Counted from the stretch's first letter, positions 40,781-52,195 are shown. The stretch is 64,000 nt of DNA from Cheilinus undulatus (GCF_018320785.1 NC_054868.1:48181874-48245873), one strand, 5' to 3'. Notes: generated by a model from the letters alone, not told the origin. Numbers and translations are program-made.

Positions 40781-42899
40781 GTATAGTGTTTACAGCCGTG
40801 GTTTTACATGCAACGTGCACAAAACCAAAGTTGAAGAAATATTGATGATGATGTCTGTACCTGCACAGCATGTCCAGGTTAGCTGAAGTAATAGTCTAAA
40901 ACCTCTAATGCAGCACTTAGCAACACAAAATCAAACTGTTAACACAGCTGTCAACACGTTTAGGCTTGAGAGCATTTTTAAAGGTGACACACAAACAGCT
41001 GTTAGGCAATCTAGTTTCCATGTCCTCAATGAGTCTGACATGAAGACCTCAGACACAGAAAAACCACTAGATCACATCAAAGATTTAACACATAGATCTG
41101 ATCCGAGAGGCAAAGTGCTTGAAAAAATACTCAGTTTTTATGTGATTTATAACCAAGAGGAGAAAAACAACAGTTTGACCTCAAACAAACTGCTTAAACT
41201 TGAATTTTTTTAAGCTCCTGAGGAATGCAACAAACAGGAAAACCACGGATGTGCAAACCAGCAGAAATTCTCATGTGAGCAAACATAAGTTGAAGTATTC
41301 AGAGATGTGTTTTGGTGGTTGTGCAGACGATTGTGGACGCAGAAGAAATGATCGGAGAGGGTAAAAGTGGAAAGATATTCCAACCAGGAATACATAGATG
41401 AGTGAGTGAGGGACCTTTTTAGCTGACATAGGCCATATGCATTCAGCATTTTATGAATTTACACTGGAGTTTGACTCCTCAGCTATTATATAAACATGTT
41501 TAAGACAATCAGACCTGTCCACAGAACACTGGGCCCCAAAAAGGCCTCCCTGTAAACCATATCATAATATCAGTGAATATCTAGCGTCAGCACTAGCTCC
41601 TGGTTAAAATTCGCCCCCTGGGCCTGGTCACAGCAGCCGCTATTGAGCTGATGGGGGCTGGCGTCCCTTGCCACCAGCGCTACAGGGTTTGCACCCCCAC
41701 GCCCTTAAACTGCATCATCATAGACAGAGCTAAGTTGGTTAGCTTTGATGCCTAGATGACCAGTTGAAGAGTGTGCACTGTTAGTTTCAGTTCATATGTG
41801 ATGCTTTGCTATTTTCTCTCGCTCAAGTGCCTTTGTGTGTAATATTTCAAGTTATTTCATGACTGTAATTTCTGACACCTTTATCTGTATTTATCTTGTC
41901 TTTTCCAATAGAAACCACACACTCATAAACATATGCATGTAATTCCCTACATGTATTGTTGTACACCCTGTAAAGATTTTAATAAATCTTCTAACTGGGA
42001 CACGTGGCTCAATCTTGATTTGACCAGTCACAACAGTGGTGGGAGGTAATTTCTGGAACCTGAGTTCGAAAGAAGCCATAGTCAGCCATTCTTTCTTTTA
42101 GTCTCTGTGGTGAAACTGTCAATGACACAAGGTATGACTTAACTAGTTCCAATGTAGCGCACTTGACACCATAAATTTAGAATTTGCACCTAACCCTAAC
42201 AGCTTACTGAAGTCTCATCACATCACCTAGATTTAACAAGTGCAGGCAGGTTCTAAAATAGTGGACTAGCATAAGCAGACAAAGTTCTCCTGTAATACAC
42301 ACACAAAAAAAGAGACCGGTTAGATGTAACCCATGAGACTGGGGAAAACTATTAAAGTAATCAAGATACTAAAGGTTTTTCTCGAGAAGATCCCTGACTT
42401 ATCTTACTTCAAGACTGAACAAATTCATATTGACCTTTCCCTTTCAAATAGCATGTTTATCAAGAATGAAGACAAATTTAACATCAGTGGATTCAGATAG
42501 CACATAATATAAGACTATTTTAAATTAATGTGAAAAATTTGAGCCAAATACCTTATTTCATAATTTTTCCTTGTTGTTATTCACAGTGATGGGGAAGTTT
42601 AAAGGGATTCTTCAACATTCTGGCAAATTCCCCCATTGCCATAATTCCTATAGTCTTAGTAATAGGTTTGTTTCCTTAAGTTGTTGGTGCAAACTGTTTC
42701 TAGATCTGGGGGGCTGATATGCCAGCTGCTCAGCTATCTCTATGAGACCTCCAGGTAGACACTTTCTTTTACATAATAAGGAACTAAATGGTTTTGCTCC
42801 TGTGTTATTTTTTGTTAGTTTGTTTTTCTGCCCTTTTTTCTTCTGTCTAAAGTTATGAGCACATTTAGAGGAGGTAACTGATGCACTTCCACTGTTACA
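40781..42899. other. intergenic, no gene seen
   Basis: A 101-codon plus frame (40908-41213) and shorter minus frames are present, but none shows a motif, splice context or repeat match that supports a gene. Confidence 0.4.
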
Positions 42900-43175
42900 G
42901 CTGCGTCATCATCTTGGCTTAATGGATGGGGCTCTCCTGATCCTCCTCTCAGCTGATCAGGAGAGGAGGGCAGAACTTTCCTCCCAGCAGGGAGGGCCAA
43001 CTGAACCTGGGGGTGGGGCTAACTCCCCACATGACATCATGAGGGGAAAATCTGAGAACGGCTTGTTTCAGCACACATTATCCTGATACTTGGGGGGGTT
43101 GTGGACAGGCCAGGGGCGCATGTCTTTGCTGGAGAAGCCTGAAAAAGTGTATTTTGCATAATATGTGACCTTTAA
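42900..43175 (+). repeat. dispersed GAACCTGGGGGTGGGGCTAA repeat, partial copy 1
   Basis: Shares CTCCTGATCAGGAGAGGAGG, GAACCTGGGGGTGGGGCTAA, CATGACATCATGAGGGGAAA, GGACAGGCCAGGGGCGCAT and a TTTTGCATA..CCTTTAAG end with the copy at 51735-52195. Confidence 0.8.
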
Positions 43176-43194
43176 GAAAATCAACCAATTCAGC

Positions 43195-43345
43195 CAAAGT
43201 GTGTTTTTAAGGTTGTGTAGAGCTTAAAAACACACTTTAGCATATGCTGGAACACCTGTTGGCATAATCCTATTTATTTAGTTGATTTTAGAGCATTCTG
43301 AAGGCACCCTGGCAGTGCCAGAAGGCAACCTGGTTGATAAAGGCT
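43195..43345 (+). repeat. short dispersed repeat, copy 1
   Basis: GTTGATTTTAGAGCATTCTG followed by GCAGTGCCAGAAGGCA is matched by GGTTGATTTTAAAGCATTTT and GACAATGCCAGATGGCA near 54943-54990. Non-coding. Confidence 0.55.
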
Positions 43346-44149
43346 GTTAAAGCCTTTTTAGCATTTTTACAGGGCGATGTCGGCACCTCTGCCCATTTGA
43401 GAGGAGAAGACATCAGATATTTTCAAAAACTTTAGTCTAGCTATGTAAAATTAATCCAACAGGATTTAAGATGTGGGACATTTTAAATCTTTGAATCAAA
43501 ACAAAGAGATTATGTAATCACATACAATCCAGTGCTCTAATCCTGGTTTTCACCCCTATGAGCTAAAAGTTGAGTTGCCCAAAACTTGAGGATCAAAATT
43601 AGTCAATGCCATAAAAATCTGGATTATTCTGAAAAACTAAGATTAGGACTATTATTGATTACTATACATCTATAAGAAAACTATTAGATTGCTAAAATCA
43701 CATAGAATTTTTGCAGTGATGATGATTTCTTTGGATACATTTTCTACAGATGTCCTGATTGATCAAGAACTGATCATTATCTGACACTTTTGATCAGAGC
43801 TACATGATCAGTTGATTGGAATTGGTGCTTCTTGTCACCAATCACCAAAACTGATCCCTTTAGACACACCAAGGATATGGCTGCCTAAAATTGCTGCTTG
43901 GATGTATTCAGTGGGACTGTACCCTCTGACCTGCAGCAGTTTTTTCCAGTCTGCTTCAAAGATGATTGGAGCCAGGTCAGGTCAGGGCAGGTCTGGGGTG
44001 CATATGCCGATTTGGCACTGCATCAGCCTTGGCTCTGCACCACTCTAGCCTCCTGGCGGCCCTCGGCACCACCAGAAACATTCAGCTGACATTTGTTGTG
44101 CAGGGCCTTCATAAAAATGTAAATCCCTTTGCCTAAAAACAGAATTAGA
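43346..44149. other. intergenic, no gene seen
   Basis: Contains GATCAG-rich sequence near 43750-43850 that may be a degraded repeat. No coding support. Confidence 0.35.
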
Positions 44150-44778
44150 ATGAGTTGAAAATAGCAAAAATTGGTGGGAAAGGTGATGAAATGGGATTTT
44201 GAAACTAGTGAAAATGAGTAAGAAGTGGCAAAAAATAAATAAAAGTAGCAAAAACAAGCAAAAATGGGTTAAAGTGGCAAAAACGGGCATAAAAATTGAT
44301 TTAGGGGATTAAAAATGGCCAATATGGGTCTAAAGTGGCGAAAATGGGTTAACTGAGGCAGAAAAATATGCAGTAATGGGTTAAACTGTCAAAAAATGGG
44401 CAAAATAAACTGTGAAATGTGGTTAAAATGGGTTGAATGGGCAAAAAAGTGGTATAATGTATAAATAGGGGTAATAATGGATCAACAGAGGCAACAATAG
44501 GCAGCATGTGGCAAAATTTGGTTTAAAAGTGGCAAAAACAGGCAGAAAAAATTGGTGGAAAGGGGTTAAAATGGACAAATCATGAATTTTAATTGGCAAA
44601 AATGTGTTAAAATTGGTAGGAAAAAGTGATGAAAACAGGTGAAAATTTGGCAAAATTGGTGTAAGGTGGCAAATGTGGGATTTAAAAAATATTCAGGTTT
44701 TTTTAGGGCATTTGAAGACCCCCTCTTAGTGTCTTGCCACTCCCAATGGGGTCCCGACCCCCACGTTGAGAATCACTG
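44150..44778 (+). mobile_element. hAT-like element with GGCAAAAATGG-type array (copy 4)
   Basis: GTGGCAAAAATGGGTTAAA-type degenerate units from about 44160 to 44670, in the same sense as the array at 133-545. The right edge GACCCCCACGTTGAGAATCACTG is the reverse complement of a CAGTGATTCTCAACG end. Confidence 0.75.
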
Positions 44779-44780
44779 TT

Positions 44781-44880
44781 TTAGCAGACGCTTTTATCCA
44801 AAGCGACGTACATTCAAGAGCAAGAACAACACAAGCAAAGATCTAGACAAGAACAAACAACATCAGTATTCCCCTACGCA
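44781..44880 (+). repeat. GCAGACGCTTTTATCCAAAG repeat fragment
   Basis: TTTAGCAGACGCTTTTATCC-AAAGCGACGTACA is a sequence block shared by many teleost interspersed repeats. It is a short fragment wedged between the hAT-like element and the Tc1 element. Confidence 0.6.
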
Positions 44881-44884
44881 GGCC

Positions 44885-46001
44885 TTACAATCATAGGTGT
44901 CTGGGACCTTGATTTCCAAATGGCATGCAAAATTGACTTTCATCTGAAAAGAGGACTTTGGACCACTGAGCAACAGTCCAGTTCTTTTTCTCCACAGCCC
45001 AGGCAAGACGCTTCTGACATTGTCTCTGGTTCAGGAGTGGCTTGACACGAGGAATGCCAGATTTATAGCCCATGTCTATTGGTCTGTACGTAGTGGCTCT
45101 TGATGCACTGACTCCAGCCTCAGGCCACTCCTTGTGAAGCTCCCCCAAATTCTTGAATGGATTTGCTGTGGTTATCCCTTATACTGGTGCACCTTTACCT
45201 ACCACTTTTTCCTTCCACTCAGCTTTCTCTGAATATGCTTGGATACAGCTCTCTGTAAACAACCAGCTTCTTTAGCAATGACCTTTTGTGGCTTACCCTC
45301 CTTTTGGAGGGTGTCAGTGTGTTCTGGACGTCTGTCAAGTCTGCAGTCTTCCCCATGATTGTGTAGCCTACTGACCCAGACCGAGAGACCATTTAAAGGC
45401 TCAGGAAACCTTTGCAGGTGTTTGGAGTTAATTAGCAGGCGAAACAGTGGTGCAGGGGTTAGTGCTGTTGCCTCACAGCAAGACCAGAGGCCAGGGCCAG
45501 GGCCTTTCTGTGCAGAGTTTGCATGTTCTCCCTGTACACGTGTGGGTTTTCTCCGGGTATTCTGGCTTCCTCCCACCCCCAAAAACATGCTCATTAGGTT
45601 AATTGGTGACTCTAAATTGCCCATAGGTGTGAATGTGAATGTGAATGTCTATATTTTCACTCTGTGATTGACTGGCGACCAATCCAGGGTGTACCCTGCC
45701 TCTCGCCCGATGACCCCCCGCGACCCTGAACAGAATAAGCGGTATAGAAAATGGATGGAGGGAGTTAATTAGCTCATTAGGGTGTGACACCATGACTTTT
45801 TTTTATTGAACTTTTTCACAAAATTCTACAAAGTTTTCATTATCTGTAAGACGTAATCATCAACATTTCAAGAAATAAAGGCTTGAAATATTTCACTCTA
45901 TGTGTAATGAATCTATGTAGTATATGGGTTTTACTTTCTGAAATGAGTGACAAAAACATTAAACTTTTTCATGACATTCTCATTTTTTTGAGATGTACCT
46001 G
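44885..46001 (-). mobile_element. Tc1/mariner element, transposase 5' half only, split by a retroposon
   Basis: Minus-strand transposase pieces: LQKEGKPQKVIAKEAGCLQR-AVSKHIQRKL (DNA-binding helix-turn-helix, 45340-45199) and GELHKEWPEAGVSASRATTY, KPLLNQRQCQKRLAWAVEKK, VLFSDESQFCMPFGNQGPR (first catalytic Asp, 45145-44891). The frame is broken between the pieces, and the rest of the catalytic core is missing. The terminal repeat end, read on the minus strand, is CAGGTACATCTCAAAAAAAT from 46001. A retroposon at 45437-45760 interrupts the 5' non-coding part. Confidence 0.88.
45437..45760 (+). mobile_element. retroposon inserted in the Tc1 element, 13-bp target duplication
   Basis: Blocks: GGTGCAGGGGTTAGTGCTGT-TGCCTCACAGCAAG, GAGTTTGCATGTTCTCCCTG, GTGGGTTTTCTCCGGGTATT, TTGGTGACTCTAAATTGCCC, CTGTGATTGACTGGCGACCA, ending GATAAGCGG-like and AAAATGGATGG. 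This is a very common teleost family. GGAGTTAATTAGC is duplicated at 45424-45436 and 45761-45773. It lacks the usual CAGCTGGGATAGGCTCCAGC block near the 3' end. Confidence 0.9.
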
Positions 46002-46409
46002 AAATGTCTGAGGCCCTTGTTGGTTTTCTTTGATTTTTTTGTTCTTTGTACAAGCTGGAAATTTATAAAGCCCTTACAAAAAAGATCCCAAATAGTAAAA
46101 AGCCTATAGAGCTGGACATAGAAAGAGTAGATGATCATAACCAGAGATAACTAAAATCACAATAACCCTAAATTGAAAATTAAATTCGTCAATAAAATAA
46201 GAAAAACAATAAAATGTAACGATTGTGATGATACTAATAATCATAAAATAATGAAATGACACAAAAGTGAATTGATCTATTGATAAATGTATTATTTGGT
46301 CAGCAAACATCTTTGGATCCAAACTCACTACGTGTGAGTTCATCTCTCAGAGTGTGAGCTCCTGTTTGTGATCTAGCTGTGTTCCTACCATAGACTGTAG
46401 AAAAGGTTC

Positions 46410-46665
46410 AGTCGGCCCTCCCCTCTTGGAAGAAAGTTCTGCCCTTTTCTCCTGATCCGAGGATCAGGAGAGCCACATCCATTAAGCCACCTCCATTTAC
46501 AACTATGTTACAATTTATGTAACATTTAAAGCCACAGATGCAGAAACAGCTCGTTGTAAGCAGGACTAAAACAGAGGGGTTTTTACATACTAAAATCCAA
46601 TACACCAAAAAACTTCACAGGCATGTTTTGGGGACCTCTGAGACCAAAATAAGCTTGTCTTAAGG
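46410..46665 (-). repeat. dispersed GAACCTGGGGGTGGGGCTAA repeat family, partial reverse copy
   Basis: Reverse complement of the left half of the 51735-52195 copy: GAGGTCCCCAAAACATGCCT, AACTTTCTTCC-like and AAACCCCTCTGTTT segments, and the CTCCTGATCC..GATCAGGAG palindromic part. Confidence 0.75.
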
Positions 46666-48399
46666 GGTAAAATATGACCTTTAATCCTTCGATTTGAGAT
46701 TTTCAGACACACAGGGAAAAAAGGTAGAGAAAAGCTGGGACTGAGCTTGTATTGTGCTTTTGTTGTTGTCTGACTATTTACACACTCATGGTGAAGGCTG
46801 TTATAAAGAGTGTCCATCAATATCTCATCTGTACACATTCACACATCAATGGACATGTTGACATGTGACAGCAGGAGCTGGGGATTGAACCAACAACCTC
46901 TCAGTTGAGAGAAGTTACTTGTTTTTTAATTTCTTTAAATGGTTTTGATCGTAATATTATATATTGTGCATTGCCTCATACAAAAGGACTTTGCTGAGCA
47001 TGTCCCTGCATTTCTTAAACTTCTAGGATGGCTTGAGAGTCCAGCTATGAGGCCCCTGAAGTATGCTGCAGTTTCTGAAAACACCACATTTGGGAAAGCA
47101 GAGATACAGAAAGTCTAATAAAATGTCTGAGTTCCATTTATCTGCGTCATTCTCTGGTCCTGGTGTTTTTTTCTGCAGTGTCACTGTCACTGCAGGAGGA
47201 ACTGACTTTGTCTTGAACTTTTCAAGTCAAGCAGGAAGTTAAAATGCCTGCTATAAAAAAACTCTTTTCATTACACTGTTAAGACAACTATCATGATATG
47301 AACTGGCTGTAGGAGTCTGGTGACATTTCCTAGGTCGGTCTCTGAAACTGAAGCAGAGGTAGTCTCTGAGAATGTCACAGAACCAGTTTGTCTTTCTCCA
47401 GTCTGAAGGACAGCTTGTTTCTGTCGGTCTTATCATTGGTTCAGGAGTAGAAACTGCCACTATCTGATCTGGTCCATCGAAGCGTATGTGATGAAAAGAG
47501 TAAAGACAGAGTCTTCATTTTTAGGTCCAGTTTTTGCATTAAGACGGAGGACAGAGAAGACTTTCTGTTCAGACTGACTGCTGAAGAAACCAGGTGTGTA
47601 TGAGCTGCTTTAGTCTGTAGGTCAGTGTGAGAGTGTGTTTGGTAAGGAGTGTAAACAGGAGCACATGTAGACTTCACCTGCTGACTAGAATACGGTCTGA
47701 TGGTTAATGCTGAATCTAACTTTAGGCATGTTCCAAAACTTTTCCCCTCATTTACTCACTGTTTCTTTGTCAAGTCTCCTCTTCTTTTGTTTGACACACT
47801 TTATTGATTTTGTCTAGAAAACTAAAATTACATACTTAAAAAATGTTTAATCCTGATACTTCTGGTTACAGCTTCCATCATTACTTTGCAATTTTTACAA
47901 TTTTCCTTTTTTTCTCTGCTGCATTTAAGAGTGCTGACTTTAGATCAACTGGCCCTTTAAAATTAATTTCTCTAGTCAACTGCATCCTTTTTATCGCATT
48001 TTTAAATTCACTATTTGCATTCAAACCTGTTTTTGTTTCATTCTTCATGTTTTTACTGTCTTAATTTAAGGGTGACTGACTTCCTGATTGAATTAAAGCT
48101 GCTTTTATAGCTGGATCAAAGATTTTAATACAAACTTAATCACAGAAAAAAGAGCTTGTTATGGATATAAAAGGAGAAAAAAATGTTTGATGACAAAATG
48201 TGCAGACAACTTCTGACTTGTCCACAGAGCTGTCTGATTTTTTTTTTTTAAGTGAATGAGACATTAAGGAGCAGTACTGGACTTAACTTACATCACTGTG
48301 ACTGCAGGGAGACGCTGACCTGGCTTAACCAAAGTGTTCTGAAAAGACAATAAATCATGCAATTAAAAAATGTATGTAATTTGATTTTAAAATGTGCAC
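46666..48399. other. intergenic, no gene seen
   Basis: Minus-strand frames at 47251-47460 and 47441-47677 and a plus frame at 47843-48064 have no motif or splice support. A tRNA-B-box-like GGGGATTGAACC near 46882 may be part of an old repeat. Confidence 0.35.
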
Positions 48400-49160
48400 T
48401 AATTCCATGAATTACCAACAATTTCTGTGAAATTCTTAACAAAAATATCCCTTAAAAATCACCCAAATTTAATTTTTCCCCTCAAAATGTCAGTGGAACT
48501 TCCTTATAAAGCACATTACAATAAAAAAGTAAATTCCTAAAAAGGTTCAAGCTTATTTTGCAAAATTTCAATTAAAATTCCATCCTATAATATTCCCCCA
48601 AATTTACAAATACTTTTAAAAAAATTTCCATGAAAATTTCAAAGGACCACACCCCCAGCAAAAAAAAATATAAACAATAATAATAATAATTAACCCATTT
48701 AATTCCTCCAATGAAAAAAAAAATTAACAAATACCTCCAAATTTACACCCCCCAAAAATTAATTCAAATCCCTGAAAATTACCAAAAAATTTCTCTAATA
48801 TTTACATGAAAATTTAAAAGGACCACACCCCCAGCAAAATAATAATAAACCCATTTAATTCCGCAAAATAAACAAATATATTAACAAATACCCCCAAATC
48901 TCCCCCAAAAATCAATTCAAATTCATCCAAATTACCAAAACATTTGAAAATTTAAAAGGACCACACCTGCAGCATAATGATAATGATGATAATCATAAAA
49001 TAAAATATATTTATTTCCCCCAAATTGACAAATAAATTAACACATACGCCCAAATTTTCCACAAAAAAATCAAATAAAATTCCCCAAAATTACCAATACA
49101 ATTCCTAAATATTTCCATGAAGATTCCTGAAAATTTCACAGCAGATTTTCCTAACAGTAC
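48400..49160 (+). repeat. AT-rich long-period repeat with conserved GGACCACACCCCCAGCA
   Basis: AATTTCC/AAATTACC-rich sequence. The block AAAGGACCACACCCCCAGCA recurs at 48641, 48817 and (diverged) 48955, each followed by AATAATAATAA and CCCATTTAATTCC-like stretches, so the period is about 140-175 bp. Non-coding. Confidence 0.75.
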
Positions 49161-49651
49161 AAACAAATTACTAAAAATTTATGGATATTTTGGGCAACTA
49201 TCTCTAAATAACAACAGCAGAAATTATAACTTTGTAGTAGGAAAGACCAACTGCAATGACCTCATATGTGCATGCAGGGTCTTAGGAGGTTAAATTGTCT
49301 CCATACAAACCAACAAATAGGTCAAGTTTTTCTCTGGAAGAAAAGAAAAACTTTATCAATGACATTAACTTAGATTTTTGTTTGGTTTTTTTTGCATTGA
49401 TTAAAATCTAAATTTTGGGCTTGCTGGTGTGTTTGAAAATACAAAACTATCATACTTTTGGTTAAATTTATTTTCCCCCTTACTTCCACTGAACAAGACT
49501 GGCTTAAACACCTCATGATTGCATACCTTCAAGTTTCCTTTCTTTCCTTCATGCTTCAGTTTGAGATGATCCACATCCCTCCACAGCCATCTCTGTATCC
49601 AGGTTCATGACATTTTTCTTCTCCTCCTGCAGGCAAGCTGGTGAGCCAGCG

Positions 49652-50041
49652 ATGGGAGGTTCATCCTCTAAGAAAGCTTTCTTCTGGCAGAGGAAGAAAA
49701 GGTCGCCTCTGAATAAAGCCTGGAGTCGCCTGAGGGGGGCGCTGCCTTTTAAGAAACGCAGGAAGAAGGGTGTTCTGGAGAAACTGAACCTGGATAACCT
49801 GAGGAGGGAAAAACACTCCCAGAAGAGATTTTCTCTGCCAACAGACAAGAAAGAGCCGATATCACTGAAGAGATTCTCTCTGGGTAACATAAGGAAGGAG
49901 TCTACAAAGAAAAATTCACCGGGAGGGAAGGAGAAGGAGGCAGGAGAGGAGATGAAGACTAGGAAGAGCTCAGTGTTCAACGACAGGTTTTCTTTACCTC
50001 CATCCAGGAAGGACTGCAAGAAAATGAGACCAATCGATTAA
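49652..50041 (+). CDS. small basic protein with myristoylation-like N-terminus, unrecognised
   Basis: 129 codons from ATG 49652 (context CAGCGATGG) to TAA 50041. I do not recognise the family. Visible features: the start MGGSSSKK fits an N-myristoylation pattern (Gly2, Ser6, then Lys); polybasic blocks WQRKKR and FKKRRKK could reinforce membrane binding; and three RFSL motifs (QKRFSLP, LKRFSLG, NDRFSLP) look like basophilic kinase sites. The protein is strongly basic with no membrane span. A pyrimidine-rich acceptor (CTTCTCCTCCTGCAG) ends at 49633, 18 bases before the ATG, suggesting a non-coding 5' exon upstream. The ORF is not repeat-derived as far as I can see, and poly(A) signals follow at about 50.5 kb. 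It could be a lineage-restricted gene or an exon of a longer gene. Confidence 0.5.
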   Translation: MGGSSSKKAFFWQRKKRSPLNKAWSRLRGALPFKKRRKKGVLEKLNLDNLRREKHSQKRFSLPTDKKEPISLKRFSLGNIRKESTKKNSPGGKEKEAGEEMKTRKSSVFNDRFSLPPSRKDCKKMRPID

Positions 50042-50304
50042 AAGAGGCCAAAGTCTCTTTGAACAGACTCAGTGGGATTTTATTTGTCCAAAAGCAGCTA
50101 AAACAGAAGGAAAAAACTCAGATTAGATGTAAAGAGGCCAAAGAAGAGTCTGACACATTTGATTATTCAAAGTTTTTAATGACGTCACTGTCAGTTACTG
50201 AGAGCAGACTATCAGAGCTAAAACAAGACACATCAAACCAAAACACATCTGTTATACCTCTTACTAACATCTCATCACTTTTACTCAACTGTAGCATAAA
50301 TTAG
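49963..50304 (+). other. overlapping second open frame downstream of the basic ORF
   Basis: A +1-type frame stays open from just after a TAG at 49960-49962 to TAG at 50304. It begins EELSVQRQVFFTSIQEGLQE and includes NRLKEAKVSLNRLSGILFVQ and FDYSKFLMTSLSVTESRLSE. Composition is protein-like, with an amphipathic Lys/Glu-rich stretch. It may be the true C-terminus of the upstream ORF if there is a frameshift near 50000 (sequence error or disabled gene), or 3' UTR that is open by chance. Confidence 0.25.
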
Positions 50305-50523
50305 CTGCAATACATCAACCCTTAAAGCTTCACATAACTTTCCTCACTGTCTTGTTTGCTCAGTTTTGCTCAACAACCAAAATAATTTCTAAACACATTT
50401 CTGTATGCTTTCCTTATAAAAAGACTAGATTTATCCCCCTTAAAGATGTATTTTTTTGAGTTGGCAATCTGCCTAAGTGCACTAAATACTGTACATGATA
50501 TCTACAGTTACAATGTGGTCATA

Positions 50524-50558
50524 AATAAAGCTTTATATCACAATCAATTCACAATAAA
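50524..50558 (+). terminator. two poly(A) signals
   Basis: AATAAA at 50524-50529 and again at 50553-50558 on the plus strand, about 0.5 kb after the stop of the 49652-50041 ORF. The placement and doubling fit a polyadenylation site for a plus-strand transcript ending near 50.58 kb. Confidence 0.4.
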
Positions 50559-50570
50559 ACATTATTTGTT

Positions 50571-51734
50571 GTTCAAGCATAGAGAGAGTTTACACAACTA
50601 CAAAACTGACGAGCCTTAGGGAGCAAACGGTGTACAGTCTGTTACTGCAGAAGGACTGTTTGAGTTTAAAACTCGGCACTGCTTTAAGGCACAAACAGGA
50701 TCTAACAGAGTCAGCATCAAGGGGACTGACTAGACAACACATCTGCTTCAAAAACAAACTATCAACAATGCTGAAGAGCTGCTGTGTGCACAAATCTGAA
50801 TCTATTAGACTTTAGTTTTAGATTATAAGCACAGAGGCCAGTGGGAGAACACTGTGGCTGCAGGCCATTCAATGGGAGGTCGAGTTTTCTGGTATGTGGG
50901 AGCCAGAATCTACACATGTAGATCTTTAGTAGGGACTGCATCTCAACTAACTTTATTTATGTTTACCATAACCACACAGGGGTGAACTTTTTCAGAGCTA
51001 CCATGAATGTTGGTTTCATTTATAAAGTGGAGAGTAATTTATCATGCCTACAGCAAAAGTTCATATTTTACCAGGTGGTTCAAGGAGGTAGCAAACTGTA
51101 TTTGGGAACACCTCAGGCCTCTGAGAGGGCCCATTCTTGCAGTCTTTTACAGCGTCCAGATTATAATCTGCTTGTTGAGTTTCTGCAAAGCTGAAACACC
51201 ATCGTGCCATTGTATGAATGTCTCAAAGTGTAACAACTGCTTCCTGTCAGCTATCAGTGTCCACTCAGTGCTGGGTAAACTGGTGATAGTCCAGTACAAT
51301 CCATGTTAACCTTGGAATTGTGCTGCTGCCACCCCTATTAACAGAAAGCCTGCAGAGACATTAACATCACAGGAAAGTGTGGTGTAGTGACGTAACGTCT
51401 TGGTGCAGAAGCTAGTTCAAAATATGTAAAACAGCCATGGCATGCCATGAAGAACTTGCTAATTTTTTCAAGTGCCATTGTGTGTGAATCTGATGGATTT
51501 GCAAATATTTGTACCTATACACAGTCTGAATCAAGCCCTCTGCTTGGATGAGAAAATCCAGACATTTTGGATCAACATTATCCTGATCCGACTCAAGTGT
51601 TGAACTCAAACTAACAGTTTTTATTTGGGTTACAGCACAGATTGCATTTCCCGATCCAATCCAAAATTGTAATCCTTTTTTTCTATTTAATAAGCCATTT
51701 TTAAATTTTGCTACAATCAGGTATTTTAAGACAA
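50571..51734. other. intergenic, no gene seen
   Basis: Several 60-110 codon frames on both strands lack motifs or splice support. No repeat recognised. Confidence 0.35.
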
Positions 51735-52195
51735 GTTTATATTGTCTCAGAGGTCCCCAAAGCATGCCTGTGAAGTTTTTTGCTGAAAAAACACTCCAGT
51801 ATTGGATTTTTGCATGTCTAAAAACCCCTCTGTTTCAGCCCTGCTCATAACGAGCCGTTTCTGCGTCTGTGTCTTTAAATGTTACTAAGCTGTCTGACTC
51901 TGCCCCTGACCACACCCCTCTCAGGAAATGGATGTAGCTCTCCTGATCAGGAGAGGGAGGAACCTTCTCCAAATGAGGAAGGCCAATCGAACCTGGGGGT
52001 GGGGCTAACTCCCAACATGACATCATGAGGGGAAAATCTGAGAACACCTTGTTTTAGCACACATTTTCTGAAAGGTGGAGAAAGAGAGCGGGGGAGGGAA
52101 TTTCTGGTACTTGAGGGGATTGTGGACAGGCCAGGCGCACATTTTTTGTTAGAAAAGCCTGAAAAAGTGATTTTTGCATATGTCCCCTTTAAGTT
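51735..52195 (+). mobile_element. dispersed non-autonomous element, longest copy
   Basis: Begins TGTCTCAGAGGTCCCCAAAG, continues AAAAACCCCTCTGTTTCAGC and GAGCCGTTTCTGCGTCTGTG, and ends GCATATGTCCCCTTTAAG. Partial copies lie at 42900-43175 (same strand) and 46410-46665 (reverse). No coding capacity; probably a non-autonomous DNA transposon. Confidence 0.75.

Noticed and set aside
40908..41213. 101-codon plus ORF in intergenic DNA
   Set aside because: No motif, poor start context and no flanking splice or poly(A) support; treated as chance.
49549..50019. 156-codon minus-strand ORF opposite the basic ORF
   Set aside because: It is the complement of Lys/Ser-rich codons (giving Phe/Leu/Ser), without a motif; the plus strand has the better start, acceptor and poly(A) context.
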